Assembly: GCF_009388985.1 (NCBI RefSeq)
Contig: NZ_CP036422.1
Location: 2,928,501-2,992,500, forward strand
Source of the DNA: Halioglobus maricola
GTDB taxonomy: Bacteria; Pseudomonadota; Gammaproteobacteria; Pseudomonadales; Halieaceae
DNA length: 64,000 nucleotides
Direction: 5' to 3'
Below the pieces are notes generated by a model, which saw only the letters and a program-made list of their open reading frames with translations, made no database searches and was not told where the DNA came from. This document shows, in pieces, positions 27,040 to 36,772 of the stretch. The position numbers were made by a program, and so were the translations under genes. How positions within the stretch are numbered: position 1 is the stretch's first letter; every line of letters starts with the position of its first letter.

Positions 27040-27804
27040 ATGGCAGCAGTCACGCTCAAGGCGCTCACTTACAACATCCACAAGGGCTATACCACCGGCA
27101 ATCGAAAGTTCATGCTTGAGTCCATGCGCGAGCGTATTGCGGAGACCGAGTCAGACATCGTATTCCTGCAGGAAATTCATGGCACGGCGATCAAGAGTGA
27201 GGCCAAGAAGCGCAAATTCTCCTATCCTGAGCAACCCCACTTCGAATATCTGGCCGATCAGGCCTGGCCGCATTATGCCTACGGCCGCAACGCTATTTAT
27301 CGCAAGGGAGATCACGGCAACGCAATCCTGAGCCGCTACCCGTTCGTCGCCTGGGAAAATATTGATGTCTCCATTTTCCCCCGCTCCAGCCGCAGCATTC
27401 TGCACGGCATTATTGAAGTGCCCGGCACCTCGCGGCCATTACACACCCTCTGCGTACATCTGGGCCTTCTGGAGCAGGAGCGCAAAGAGCAGTTGCAGAC
27501 TCTCACCGACCGTATCGACCAGCATGTCCCCCGGGACGAACCGATGATCATCGCTGGTGATTTTAACGATTGGCGTCGGCGCGCCGAGAATCACCTTCAC
27601 GACGATCTGGGCCTGCAGGAATTGTTTGTCAAACTACAGGGACGGCACGCGCGCACCTTTCCAGTGTGGGCCCCACTACTGCCGGTAGATCGCATGTACT
27701 TTCGCGGTTTGACACCATTGAGCTGTGATCGCTTATGTCGCGGACACTGGCGCGACCTGTCTGACCACGCCGCGCTGGCGGGGGTATTTGAACTGGATTG
27801 CTGA
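27040..27804 (+). CDS. Endonuclease/exonuclease/phosphatase (EEP) family protein, YbhP-like
   Basis: This 254-residue protein has EEP-fold marks: LTYNIHKGYT, a catalytic Glu in FLQEIHG, IIAGDFNDW and a terminal LSDHAAL. Members hydrolyse phosphodiesters in nucleic acids or phospholipids. The E. coli relative YbhP is encoded beside cardiolipin synthase ClsB. The immediate upstream phosphatidyltransferase here points to phospholipid metabolism. No signal peptide is seen. Confidence 0.85.
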   Translation: MAAVTLKALTYNIHKGYTTGNRKFMLESMRERIAETESDIVFLQEIHGTAIKSEAKKRKFSYPEQPHFEYLADQAWPHYAYGRNAIYRKGDHGNAILSRYPFVAWENIDVSIFPRSSRSILHGIIEVPGTSRPLHTLCVHLGLLEQERKEQLQTLTDRIDQHVPRDEPMIIAGDFNDWRRRAENHLHDDLGLQELFVKLQGRHARTFPVWAPLLPVDRMYFRGLTPLSCDRLCRGHWRDLSDHAALAGVFELDC

Positions 27805-27853
27805 GCGAATGCTCGCTAAGGTTGGCACTGAACTTTCTCGCTGAATCAAAAAG

Positions 27854-29653
27854 ATGCAAAACGCTGTAAACATCCTCAAAACGCTCCCCATGCTCGCCAA
27901 ACTGCCAAAGTTGTTAAAACCCAGGCCAGATTCCACCAAAGGGTGCATCTCTCTGCACGTCCAGCTTCAGGCCGAGCGATTTCCGTACCACACCGCTATT
28001 AGCTTTGAGGGCGACGAACGCACTTGGGACGAATTCAACCGCGAGGCAAATCGCTTTGCGCGCGCGCTGCAGAACGCTGGCGTAGCCCGCGGAGACGCTG
28101 TCAGCGTATTGATGGAAAACCGCATCGAGTATCTCAGCTGCCTGATCGCCATCAACAAGCTGGGAGCCTGCGCCGCACTGATCAATACCAACCTGAGTGG
28201 CGGGTCACTAGCCCACTGTCTTACCGTGACCAATTCGACGCACTGCATCATCGGCGAAGAGCGCTGTTCCACAATCGCAGAATTGCTGGATGAAGACCTG
28301 CCGGCCCTGCGCAAACCGCTCTATGTCGCCGATAGCGGCGAACTCAGCTGCCCTGACTGGGCGAATGATCTGGGCGTCTCGGCAGCAGCACAGCAGGATC
28401 AAAACCTCGCGGAGACTGACGATGTCACTATCAGCGAGGACTGCCTGTATATTTTCACTTCAGGCACCACCGGCATGCCGAAAGCGAGTGTCATGTCGAA
28501 CAAACGGCTGCTTGCCACGGCCTCGCTGTCAGCTATCGCAGGACTGCGCTGTGACGAGCACGATTGCATCTACCTTTGCCTGCCGTTGTATCACGGCACC
28601 GGCCTGTTCCTGGGCGTGGGCGCGGCGTTCACCACGGGTGCCAGCATCTACCTCCGTCGCAAATTCTCCGCCTCCGCATTCGTGCCGGAAGTGCGCGAGT
28701 CCGGTGCAACCTGCTTTATGTATATCGGCGAAATTTGCCGTTACCTTTTGGCCACACCGGAACACGTGGATGACCACGCCACGTCGCTGCGCACCATCAT
28801 GGGCAATGGCCTGCGTCCGGATATCTGGCACGCATTCAAGGACCGCTTCGGTATTGACCTGGTCTCGGAATTCTACGGATCCAGCGAGGGCAATATTTCA
28901 GCCATCAACCTGTTCAACAAAGATTGCACCATCGGTACTATCGCCCTGCCCCACGCGCTGGTTCGTTACGATGTGGACAACGACGAAATAGTGCGCGACC
29001 AACAAGGCTACTGCATACGTGCAGAGAAGGGAGAGCCGGGGCTGGTACTCGGAGAGATCACCCCCAAAACCCAGTTCGAGGGCTACACCAACAAGGAAGC
29101 GACCGAGGCAAAAATCCTCCGGGATGTGTTCAAACCGGGTGACGCCTGGTTCAACACTGGCGACTTGCTGAAACAGATAGAGGTCGGTTTTGCCCTGGGT
29201 TTACCTCACTATCAGTTTGTCGACAGAGTCGGTGATACCTTCCGCTGGAAGGGGGAGAATGTTTCGACCAATGAAGTTGGCGAGATCATCAACACGCACG
29301 ATCAGGTGCACTTCAGCAACATCTATGGCGTTGAGGTGCCTGGCACCGACGGCCGGGCAGGGATGGCCGCGCTCATTCTGGAAGAAGGCTGTGACGCCCT
29401 GGACGTGGAGAGTTTCTCGAAGCTGGTAACAGCACAACTGCCGGCCTATGCGCGACCGCTATTTTTGCGCGTCCTGCCACAGATGGACACGACGGGAACG
29501 TTCAAAATGCTCAAGGGTGATTTGCGCAAGGAAGGTTTTGACCCCGCGCTTGTGGACGGCCCCTTGTATGCACTGAAACCTGGATCCGCCCACTACGAAC
29601 CGCTCGAGCAGGCGTTTTTCGCGGACATTCAGAGCGGCCGCAGCGGTTACTGA
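27854..29653 (+). CDS. Long-chain acyl-CoA synthetase (FATP/FadD6-like)
   Basis: This 599-residue adenylate-forming enzyme activates fatty acids with ATP and CoA. The AMP-binding P-loop is FTSGTTGMPKA (about 198-208) and the hinge motif is NTGDLLKQIEVG. The C-terminal VDRVGDTFRWKGENVSTNEV is the form typical of the very-long-chain/FATP subgroup (PRK08279-like). It converges with rhlE with 21 bases between stops. It would supply acyl-CoA for lipid synthesis or beta-oxidation. Confidence 0.93.
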   Translation: MQNAVNILKTLPMLAKLPKLLKPRPDSTKGCISLHVQLQAERFPYHTAISFEGDERTWDEFNREANRFARALQNAGVARGDAVSVLMENRIEYLSCLIAINKLGACAALINTNLSGGSLAHCLTVTNSTHCIIGEERCSTIAELLDEDLPALRKPLYVADSGELSCPDWANDLGVSAAAQQDQNLAETDDVTISEDCLYIFTSGTTGMPKASVMSNKRLLATASLSAIAGLRCDEHDCIYLCLPLYHGTGLFLGVGAAFTTGASIYLRRKFSASAFVPEVRESGATCFMYIGEICRYLLATPEHVDDHATSLRTIMGNGLRPDIWHAFKDRFGIDLVSEFYGSSEGNISAINLFNKDCTIGTIALPHALVRYDVDNDEIVRDQQGYCIRAEKGEPGLVLGEITPKTQFEGYTNKEATEAKILRDVFKPGDAWFNTGDLLKQIEVGFALGLPHYQFVDRVGDTFRWKGENVSTNEVGEIINTHDQVHFSNIYGVEVPGTDGRAGMAALILEEGCDALDVESFSKLVTAQLPAYARPLFLRVLPQMDTTGTFKMLKGDLRKEGFDPALVDGPLYALKPGSAHYEPLEQAFFADIQSGRSGY

Positions 29654-29674
29654 AACCGCGGGCCGGAAGCGCGC

Positions 29675-31000
29675 CTAAGCCCGATTACCATTACTGCTGG
29701 AAGGCGAGCCAGCGCGTGACCTGCGCCGCCGACGGGGTGGCCGGCTGCCCTCATTGCGATTACCGTTGCCGCCGCTATTGCCCTGGCGTTGGCCACCGGA
29801 TTTGGCTTTCCCTGCATGCTTACTCGGCTTGTGTGCCCGGCGCAGTGGTGCGTTCTCGGGCACGTCATGTTCGGGCTCAAAACCGTCGACGTACTCACGG
29901 GTAATATGGCGCTGGATCAGCTGCTGAATACCATTGAGCTGCTTGCTCTCGTCGGCGCTCACCAGTGAAAAGGCTTTGCCGGTAGCGCCAGCGCGACCGG
30001 TGCGGCCAATACGGTGAACGTAATCTTCAGCTACATTGGGCAAGTCGAAGTTCACCACCTGGGGCAGCTGGGCGATGTCGAGGCCGCGAGCCGCGATATC
30101 AGTCGCAACAAGTACTCGTACCTTGCCAGCCTTAAAACCTTCCAGGGCTCGAGTACGCGCGCCCTGACTCTTGTTCCCGTGAATGGCCGCAGCCTCGAGA
30201 CCAGCTTTGTCCAACTGCTGTGCAAGACGGTTGGCACCGTGTTTGGTCCGGGTAAACACCAATACCTGCTGCCAGTTGTGGTCGATCACCAATTCGCGCA
30301 GAAGTGCTCCCTTGCGCTTCTTGTCGACTGGGTACACCCACTGCTCAACCGTGTCGGCGGTGGCATTGGCAGGGTTCACTTCAACCTCGACCGGATTGCT
30401 CAGGATACTGGCGGTAAGAGAGCGAATCTCATTGGCAAAGGTCGCCGAAAACATCAGGTTCTGGCGCTGGTCGGGAAGCAATTTGAGGATACGACGAATG
30501 TCGTGAATGAAACCCATATCAAGCATACGGTCGGCTTCATCCAGCACCAGAATTTCCAGCTCGGAAAAATCGATCTCGCCCTGTCCATGCAGGTCGAGCA
30601 GACGGCCCGGAGTAGCCACCAGGATATCCACACCGCGGCGCAACTTGGCAATCTGCGGATTGATTTTGACCCCGCCGAAGACCACAGTGGACTTGAGTGG
30701 CAGATGGGTGCCGTAAGTGTCGACACTTTCGGCCACCTGGGCAGCCAGCTCTCGCGTGGGCGTCAGCACCAGGGCCCGCAGGCGATGCGGATGAACAGGT
30801 GCGCTCTCGTGCAGGCGCTGCAGCAACGGCAGGGTGAAGCCAGCGGTTTTACCCGTGCCGGTCTGGGCGGCGGCCATGACATCGCGGCCCGACAGTACAG
30901 CAGGAATAGCCTGCGCCTGAATGGGGGAAGGTTCGCTGTAGCCTTTTTCCTGAACGGCCTGAAGCAGCGCAGGGGCGAGGCCCAATTGCTCGAATGACAT
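29675..31000 (-). CDS. rhlE: DEAD-box ATP-dependent RNA helicase RhlE-like
   Basis: This 441-residue protein has all helicase motifs: Q-motif ([10 protein letters not shown]...PSPIQ), AQTGTGKT (motif I), [14 protein letters not shown] (DEAD), SATF, and DIAARGLD and HRIGRTGR in the second domain. The C-terminal ~65 residues are a basic Arg/Gly/Ser-rich tail ([16 protein letters not shown] then PPRRRRRS), which should bind RNA non-specifically. RhlE acts in ribosome maturation and RNA turnover, especially in the cold. Confidence 0.93.
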   Translation of the reverse strand: MSFEQLGLAPALLQAVQEKGYSEPSPIQAQAIPAVLSGRDVMAAAQTGTGKTAGFTLPLLQRLHESAPVHPHRLRALVLTPTRELAAQVAESVDTYGTHLPLKSTVVFGGVKINPQIAKLRRGVDILVATPGRLLDLHGQGEIDFSELEILVLDEADRMLDMGFIHDIRRILKLLPDQRQNLMFSATFANEIRSLTASILSNPVEVEVNPANATADTVEQWVYPVDKKRKGALLRELVIDHNWQQVLVFTRTKHGANRLAQQLDKAGLEAAAIHGNKSQGARTRALEGFKAGKVRVLVATDIAARGLDIAQLPQVVNFDLPNVAEDYVHRIGRTGRAGATGKAFSLVSADESKQLNGIQQLIQRHITREYVDGFEPEHDVPENAPLRRAHKPSKHAGKAKSGGQRQGNSGGNGNRNEGSRPPRRRRRSRAGSPSSSNGNRA

Positions 31001-31086
31001 GACGTGGTATTTCTCTTGAGGTAGCCAGATACGGCGAGGGCGCGCATCTTACTGTATTGGGCCCCGAATAGATACAGCCGCCGGTA

Positions 31087-31899
31087 TCACGCCTTTGGGC
31101 AATATTGGTCCAAAATAGACTGCAATTTCACCGCATCATTGCTGAAAATCCACTCTACCGGGCGCCCCAACTCCCGAAACAGGCTGTTGCGCGAACGGGG
31201 AAAGCCGACACCAATGCGCTGACCGGCGGCCTCATGACGTTGCTGAACCTGCCTCCCCAGCAGCAGGAAGTGCCCCGCCAAACCACAATAGCCCCGCTCC
31301 AGGCTGATCTGGCTCAGTGCCGCGACATTGGTTTCCGCGACCGGAAGCAATGCCGCAGGCGGGCAGAAGGACACCAGGTCGAATAAATCGGGATCCAGCG
31401 CCAGGAAATGATAATCCCTCCCCGGCTGGAGCCTCGCCAATTGGGATTTAAGGATATCCTGCTGCTGCGTCAGACACTCAGGATTGAAGGCTTTGATTTC
31501 CAGCATCAAATGGCAGGCCGGGGCGAAAGCATCAATCAGCTCTGCCAGCGTTGGGATGTCAGGGAATTCGCGCCGCAGTTGCTCAAAGGAGGTCTCGACG
31601 ATTACGCGTTTTTGCCCGAAAACACGCTCGGTATCCTCATCGTGGCAAATAATCGGAACGTTGTCGCGGGTCCAGCGGATATCGCACTCGATGCCCCAGA
31701 CGCCCGCCGACCTTGCAAGTGCAAAGGCCTTCGCGGTATTTTCCAGCACTGTAGTATTATCGTGTTCACCGCGATGGGAGATGATTTTGCAATTGCGCAG
31801 CGCAGCATCCGAGGGTACGGCCCTCGGCAGGACGGCCACTGTGCTATCCACCAGGCCCATGGCCAAACTTTGTAGTCGTTCCTTCACGCTATGCTCCAT
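31087..31899 (-). CDS. Glycerophosphodiester phosphodiesterase
   Basis: This 270-residue TIM-barrel enzyme frees glycerol-3-phosphate from glycerophosphodiesters. Catalytic and metal residues are visible in ISHRGEHDNTTVLENT, GIECDIRWTRDNVPIICHDED and MLEIKAF. No signal peptide is seen, so it is probably cytosolic like UgpQ. The start is only 11 bases from the divergent transporter start. An internal ATG at 31857 would leave more room for promoters and is possible. Confidence 0.87.
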   Translation of the reverse strand: MEHSVKERLQSLAMGLVDSTVAVLPRAVPSDAALRNCKIISHRGEHDNTTVLENTAKAFALARSAGVWGIECDIRWTRDNVPIICHDEDTERVFGQKRVIVETSFEQLRREFPDIPTLAELIDAFAPACHLMLEIKAFNPECLTQQQDILKSQLARLQPGRDYHFLALDPDLFDLVSFCPPAALLPVAETNVAALSQISLERGYCGLAGHFLLLGRQVQQRHEAAGQRIGVGFPRSRNSLFRELGRPVEWIFSNDAVKLQSILDQYCPKA

Positions 31900-31910
31900 T
31901 GCGGTGACTC

Positions 31911-33230
31911 TTGACCAGGCCTGAACCGTCAGCCGGCAAGTCCGCTGCCAGCCCCCGGGAAATTCTCGCCTGGGCGTTTTATGATTTCGCCAATTCAGGC
32001 TACACCACCGTGGTGCTTACCACCATCTACAGCGCCTATTTCGTGGCGGTTGTTGCGGCTGATCTGGAAATGTCGAATCCCGGCACCGCCACCCTCCTCT
32101 GGACTCTGGGGATTGGGGCTGCGAACTTGCTGGTGCTCTTCGCCAGCCCCGTAATCGGTGCCATGTCCGACGTGCGTGCCTGCAAGAAGCGCTTCTTACT
32201 GTACTCCTCCATCGCCTGTGTCCTGGGCACGGCCGCCCTCGCAGCCGCGGGCCCGGGCGACGTGGTGCTGGCCTTGTCTCTGGTCGTAGTTTCCTACATC
32301 GCTTTTTCCTTCGGTGAGAGCCTGATTGCCGCTTTCCTACCAGAGATCGCTACCCCTAAAAACATGGGCCGTATTTCCGGTTACGGCTGGGGTCTTGGCT
32401 ATTTCGGAGGCTTGCTCACACTCGGATGCTGTCTTGCCTATATCAACCACGCCACCGAACTGGGCAAAGGAGCAGATCACTATGTGCCAGTGGCCCTGTT
32501 GCTGACAGCCACTGTGTTTGCCCTGACGGCCGCTCCCACCTTCATATGGCTGCGCGAACGCGCCACCCCCCGCCTGGCCGATGGCACCACTGGCTATGTG
32601 CGCGCGGCGTTCGCACAGGTGGCCAGCACCCTGCGCCACGCTGCCAGCCTGCCAGACCTCTTTCGCTTCCTGCTGTGCATCGTGCTATTCCAGGCCGGTG
32701 TATCCACCGTGGTGGTCGTGGCCGCCATTTACGCTCAGGAAGTTATGAGTTTCAGTAGCCAGCAGCTCATCGTACTGATTATGGTCGTCAACCTGACAGC
32801 CGCCCTGGGAGCCCTGATCTTTGGTTTTGCGCAGGATCGGTTTGGTTCAGTGCCGAGCCTGGCAGCCGCCCTGCTGCTGTGGATCACCGCCATCGTGATA
32901 GCCCTGCTGGGCGAGAGCGAAGCGATGCTGTGGCTGGCGGGCAATGTCATCGGCCTGGCTATGGGAGCAACCCAGGCAGGCGGCAGGGCCCTGATCGGCC
33001 AGTTGACGCCCGAGGCGCATAACGGCGAAATGTTTGGTCTCTGGGGCCTGGCGAACCGCGCTGCAGCCATCGTGGGCCCCGTCAGCTACGGCTTGATCAA
33101 TAAAATCGGGAATGGCGACCATCAGCTCTCTATGCTGAGCACACTGGCCTTTTTCCTAGGAGGGTTAGCCTTACTACTTACGGTGAGGGAAGCCCGCGGC
33201 CGAGCAGCAGCCCAGGCCTACGCGGGCTGA
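31911..33230 (+). CDS. UMF1-family MFS transporter (Atg22-like)
   Basis: This 439-residue inner-membrane protein has about 12 transmembrane helices and the UMF1 signature AWAFYDFANSGYTTVVLTTIYSAYF near its N-terminus. Eukaryotic relatives (Atg22) export amino acids from the vacuole; bacterial substrates are mostly unknown. The start is a TTG without a clear ribosome site. The close divergent partner is a glycerophosphodiesterase, so transport of a lipid-derived solute is possible but only inferred. Confidence 0.87.
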   Translation: MTRPEPSAGKSAASPREILAWAFYDFANSGYTTVVLTTIYSAYFVAVVAADLEMSNPGTATLLWTLGIGAANLLVLFASPVIGAMSDVRACKKRFLLYSSIACVLGTAALAAAGPGDVVLALSLVVVSYIAFSFGESLIAAFLPEIATPKNMGRISGYGWGLGYFGGLLTLGCCLAYINHATELGKGADHYVPVALLLTATVFALTAAPTFIWLRERATPRLADGTTGYVRAAFAQVASTLRHAASLPDLFRFLLCIVLFQAGVSTVVVVAAIYAQEVMSFSSQQLIVLIMVVNLTAALGALIFGFAQDRFGSVPSLAAALLLWITAIVIALLGESEAMLWLAGNVIGLAMGATQAGGRALIGQLTPEAHNGEMFGLWGLANRAAAIVGPVSYGLINKIGNGDHQLSMLSTLAFFLGGLALLLTVREARGRAAAQAYAG

Positions 33231-33746
33231 TCAGCGCGAGGTCATGGGCCGCATAAGCTGCGAATTGTGGTGCGTTGGGCGTTGCGGCTGAACCGCCGGT
33301 GGCCGAGGTCTAAGAGGCGGCCTTACAATCGGGTGCACCGGCCGCAACGGGTAGTCCGGCCGATAGTACCCAGAACCATAATAGCTGCCAGACGTGTACA
33401 TATTCGGGGAGCTATCGTACTCCACCACCTGCTGTTGCGACCCGCCATAGGCGTCCGTTCTCGCGGCCATCTCCCGCATCTCGGCCCGATGCTTCTCGCG
33501 CGCCATGCGGTCCTCTGCCAGACGATCGGTGGTCTCACGCATCGCCTCTAAATTATCCTCGTAGACACCGTCTGCCTGCACCGCAGGCGCATCGACAACC
33601 ACAGTCTCTACTCCGGCATCACTGGCCGGTGGCGTGTCAGAAAAACTGACCACACCCTCATCGTCTACTGTCTTGTATACCGTGGCTTGCTGCGCCAGCG
33701 TCACTGTGCCAGCCAGCAGGCATATCATGGCGAACAGGATTCGCAT
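33231..33746 (-). CDS. DUF4124 domain protein (exported)
   Basis: This 171-residue protein has a signal peptide (MRILFAMICLLAGTVTLAQQ) and a DUF4124 domain (about 20-60) with ATVYKTVDDEGVVSFSDTPP. A charged helical stretch and a Pro/Arg-rich C-terminus follow. The ATG at 33746 fits the signal peptide; an upstream in-frame ATG at 33815 would add a non-conserved 23 residues. The function is unknown. A second DUF4124 gene lies at 61866. The stop abuts that of the MFS gene. Confidence 0.8.
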   Translation of the reverse strand: MRILFAMICLLAGTVTLAQQATVYKTVDDEGVVSFSDTPPASDAGVETVVVDAPAVQADGVYEDNLEAMRETTDRLAEDRMAREKHRAEMREMAARTDAYGGSQQQVVEYDSSPNMYTSGSYYGSGYYRPDYPLRPVHPIVRPPLRPRPPAVQPQRPTHHNSQLMRPMTSR

Positions 33747-33899
33747 ATCGAGTACCTCTTTGGAGGAGTATAGCCCACGGTGCTTCGACCACAGTAAAAC
33801 TGTGAGGTTCATCACACAGGAAAAACCAAAATTGGGCCCCGGTCACAGTTTAGGTTTCAAGCACTGGCACCCCGGCCGCTGCGCCCTAAAATAGCCCGG

Positions 33900-34037
33900 A
33901 TGAAAATGACAAATTCGAACACCTTCACTTCGGCACGCGCCGACACTGCATCGCGCATTGGCGCTTCAACCGGTGAGCTCGCTACCCTGACATTCGCCGT
34001 CGTGGCCGTTATCGGCCTGAGTAGCCTTATGCTCTAG
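33900..34037 (+). CDS. Small hypothetical membrane protein (45 residues)
   Basis: This is an ATG-started frame between two minus-strand genes. It codes for a polar N-terminal half (MKMTNSNTFTSARAD) and a hydrophobic C-terminal helix (LATLTFAVVAVIGLSSLML). The layout is that of single-pass small membrane proteins. No strong ribosome site is seen. It has no recognisable family and may be spurious. Confidence 0.35.
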   Translation: MKMTNSNTFTSARADTASRIGASTGELATLTFAVVAVIGLSSLML

Positions 34038-34049
34038 CAGCGGGACGCT

Positions 34050-34859
34050 CTAGGCTGTGGCTTGTTCACGGCGGTAACACTGCAGCAAAAACTCCATCTG
34101 TACCTCGAACACACCGAGCTGCTCCAGCGTTGCCTTGCTCTCGCGCTGGCCCCCGTATGCATACGGTGTCATTGCCACAAGATCTGCCAACAAAGGCGGC
34201 TCCAGCGCCACTGAAAACCCAATCTTCTCCTGTTTCTCCAGCGCCAGCCCCGGCAGTGCGGCTGCCACCTCTTTATGGGGCTTTGGATCCGCATATAAAT
34301 GCTCTCGCAGTTGCCACAGATGCCGCGCCGCAGGACAGATATTGAGGAAAAAGCCTTCATGACTTAGCAGCCGCGCCGGCTCACTCTCCCCCACGGGCGC
34401 AAACACAGAGAAAATCGCATCCATACTGCTATCGCCCAACGGCACCTCATAGGCACTGGCTACCGCGAACCGGCCTCGTGGGTGGGCCTTGGCCGCCAAC
34501 CGCACAGCAGGCTTGGCAATATCGATACCCCACATTGAGATTTTCGGGGCATGCTCCAGCACTACGCCACCGTAATAGCCCTCTCCGCATCCGAGGTCAA
34601 GTACTGATGCATGCGACAATTCTTTGAAATACGCTGCCACCGCTTCCGCCAGCGTCCGATAGACATCCGCAGCGTGAACCCGCTTGCGTGCTTCCACCAT
34701 TTCCCGGTTGTCTCCCGGATCTCGGCTGCGCTTGCGGTTGGCGGGCAGGAGGTTCACGTAACCCTCCTTCGCCTGGTCAAAACAATGGCCGGTCTCGCAG
34801 TGGTAACTGCGTTCCACTTTCACCAGCGGCTCTCTACAGTGGGGACAAATCCAATTCAC
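34050..34859 (-). CDS. rlmA: 23S rRNA (guanine-N1)-methyltransferase RlmA
   Basis: This 269-residue protein methylates N1 of a guanine in 23S rRNA helix 35 (G745 in E. coli). The N-terminal zinc finger has its four ligands at the canonical positions Cys5, Cys8, Cys21 and His25. The SAM motif is VLDLGCGEGYYGG (about 88-100). The GTG start has a GGGAG ribosome site upstream. It is the third gene of a PhyH-crotonase-rlmA run, 23 bases after the crotonase stop. Confidence 0.93.
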   Translation of the reverse strand: MNWICPHCREPLVKVERSYHCETGHCFDQAKEGYVNLLPANRKRSRDPGDNREMVEARKRVHAADVYRTLAEAVAAYFKELSHASVLDLGCGEGYYGGVVLEHAPKISMWGIDIAKPAVRLAAKAHPRGRFAVASAYEVPLGDSSMDAIFSVFAPVGESEPARLLSHEGFFLNICPAARHLWQLREHLYADPKPHKEVAAALPGLALEKQEKIGFSVALEPPLLADLVAMTPYAYGGQRESKATLEQLGVFEVQMEFLLQCYRREQATA

Positions 34860-34882
34860 AGGTGGCTCCCGGCTCCAGTGGT

Positions 34883-35770
34883 CTAGCGTATGCCGAACGG
34901 GCTGAAATCCTTGCTGCGACCCTCGGCGATTGGCTCTCCAGAATCGCGCTCGGCAACAGCCTGCTTGTAGCCGACATCGCGAGCGCGCTCCTCAAACCAC
35001 TTACCTTCCGGAGAATGGCGGGCAAAGCCGTCGAACAGGGTAGCGAACCGCTGGGTATTGGCCATGCCCATCGCCTCGTAAGCCTGGTTTACCACCATCT
35101 TGCTCATCATCAACTGATTGCGCGGCACGCCCTTGATGCGATCGCACAGGGCCTGCACCGCGGTATCGAGCTCGTTGGCGGGAACCGACTGCTGGATCAA
35201 GCCCATCGTTTCCGCTTCCTTACCGCTCACCAGATCGCCGGTGAACAACATGCGTTTTGCCTGCTCGATGCCGAGGCGATAGACCCACATCATGGTGGTC
35301 GGGATTCCCCACACTCGGGTCGGCGGATAACCGATACGCGCATCGTCCGCCATCAGGATCATGTCGCAGCACAGAGCGATGTCGCTACCGCCGGCAACAG
35401 CGGCGCCGTGGACCTTCGCGATCACCGGCTTATTGCACCGCCAAATGCTCATATAGTGTTGGGTGCACTCCCACATCGCCTGGAAATCAGCGGTCTGGTC
35501 CCATGGCATCTCGTCCTGGCCGCAGGGGTGCTCACTTTGCTGCTCGGCGTATTCCTGTAGGTCGTAACCGCCGCAGAAGCCCTTGCCCGCGCCCTGCAGC
35601 ACGATCACATGCACCTCTGGATCTGCCGCAGCGGCATCGATCACCCGGGGCAATTCCCGGGCCAGTTCAAACGTAATGGCATTCAATCGTTCGGGGCGAT
35701 TGAAGGTAATGGTGGCCACTCGATCATTCACTTCATACAGAAAATACTGGTACGGCCCTGACTCAGCCAT
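34883..35770 (-). CDS. Enoyl-CoA hydratase/isomerase (crotonase) family protein
   Basis: This 295-residue crotonase-fold protein has the oxyanion-hole segments RLNAITFEL and GAGKGFCGGYDLQEY, and VHGAAVAGGSDIALCCDMI. The position of the second hydratase glutamate is not clear in the PPTRVWGIPTTMMWVYRLG segment, so hydratase versus isomerase or hydrolase activity cannot be decided. Its start overlaps the end of the PhyH gene by 8 bases, with GAGGAG as ribosome site. That coupling suggests work on a shared acyl substrate. Confidence 0.88.
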   Translation of the reverse strand: MAESGPYQYFLYEVNDRVATITFNRPERLNAITFELARELPRVIDAAAADPEVHVIVLQGAGKGFCGGYDLQEYAEQQSEHPCGQDEMPWDQTADFQAMWECTQHYMSIWRCNKPVIAKVHGAAVAGGSDIALCCDMILMADDARIGYPPTRVWGIPTTMMWVYRLGIEQAKRMLFTGDLVSGKEAETMGLIQQSVPANELDTAVQALCDRIKGVPRNQLMMSKMVVNQAYEAMGMANTQRFATLFDGFARHSPEGKWFEERARDVGYKQAVAERDSGEPIAEGRSKDFSPFGIR

Positions 35771-36653
35771 TGGCTATCTCCTCGAAAATCTCGTGGCCGA
35801 AGCTATTCGGGTATTCCTCCCAGTAATACTTACCTTCATCGTCCTGCCAGTTCTCGTAGATCGCCTGCCAGCTGATTTCCGGGAGACGAAAACCGTGGTG
35901 AGGATGCAAGTTGGTGGCAAAGACAGGGGCACCGTAATCGCAAAACCGGGTATCAACGCTAATGCGCACGGCCGACTCGTTCGTGTTCGCTTCCGCTCTG
36001 TGAACAGTGCAGGAACCGAAAATCAAAACGTCGCCCTGTTCGAAATCGGAGACATGCCAATGTGTTTCATCCTCGTGGATTTCGCACTGCACCCCGCCCA
36101 CGCCCTGGGCCTGGAATACCTCGCGCACCCCGCCCTTATGGGAGCCCGGCAACACCTTAACGCGGCCCATGCTTGAATCTACATCGTGCAGCGCAACCCA
36201 GACACCCGCCATGGTCGGGCCAGCATGATGAGAATAGGCATCCTGATGCGGAGGCGTTTCATACCCCCGCATGCGCGGCGTCGCCAGGCGCGTCATCTTC
36301 ACTGGATAGACGAATACCTCGGGGCCTGCGACCCGGGACATGATGTCCAGCATCCAGGGCTGGTGGAAAAAGCGATGAAATGACTCCAGTTTCTGGATAC
36401 GCGGATAGATCTCATCCCAGATAGCGTCAGTTTCAAAAAAAGGTTCGCCCACCAACTGCGGTGCCTGTGCATTGCCAGCTCCTGCGACGACGTGCGGGGC
36501 GCAAACTTCGAGTACATCGTTCAACAGCGATTGACAGTGATCAGGGGCCACCGCCCCCTTGAGGAATAAATAGCCATCCTCTGCCATGCGAGCCTGCAAG
36601 TCTTCAATGGAATCCTGCAGTGAGGAACGGGTGAAATCAGATGATGTGGTCAC
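35763..36653 (-). CDS. Phytanoyl-CoA dioxygenase (PhyH) family protein
   Basis: This 296-residue Fe(II)/2-oxoglutarate oxygenase is likely cytosolic. The metal site is visible as HQDAYSHHA (His-x-Asp) and a distal His in SCTVHRAEANTNESAVRISVDTRF, where the Arg would hold 2-oxoglutarate. PhyH enzymes hydroxylate branched acyl-CoA or other small molecules. Coupling with a crotonase supports an acyl-CoA substrate by inference. Confidence 0.87.
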   Translation of the reverse strand: MTTSSDFTRSSLQDSIEDLQARMAEDGYLFLKGAVAPDHCQSLLNDVLEVCAPHVVAGAGNAQAPQLVGEPFFETDAIWDEIYPRIQKLESFHRFFHQPWMLDIMSRVAGPEVFVYPVKMTRLATPRMRGYETPPHQDAYSHHAGPTMAGVWVALHDVDSSMGRVKVLPGSHKGGVREVFQAQGVGGVQCEIHEDETHWHVSDFEQGDVLIFGSCTVHRAEANTNESAVRISVDTRFCDYGAPVFATNLHPHHGFRLPEISWQAIYENWQDDEGKYYWEEYPNSFGHEIFEEIANG

Positions 36654-36772
36654 GGAACTTCCTTAACTTTCCAGACAGCTATCGTATCATCTACTCGCGA
36701 AAGTCGAGAAGAATTCGCGCCCACCTCTGGTGAAAACCATGCGCAGAGCTTACCCGTTTTCCTCTTGAGGAT

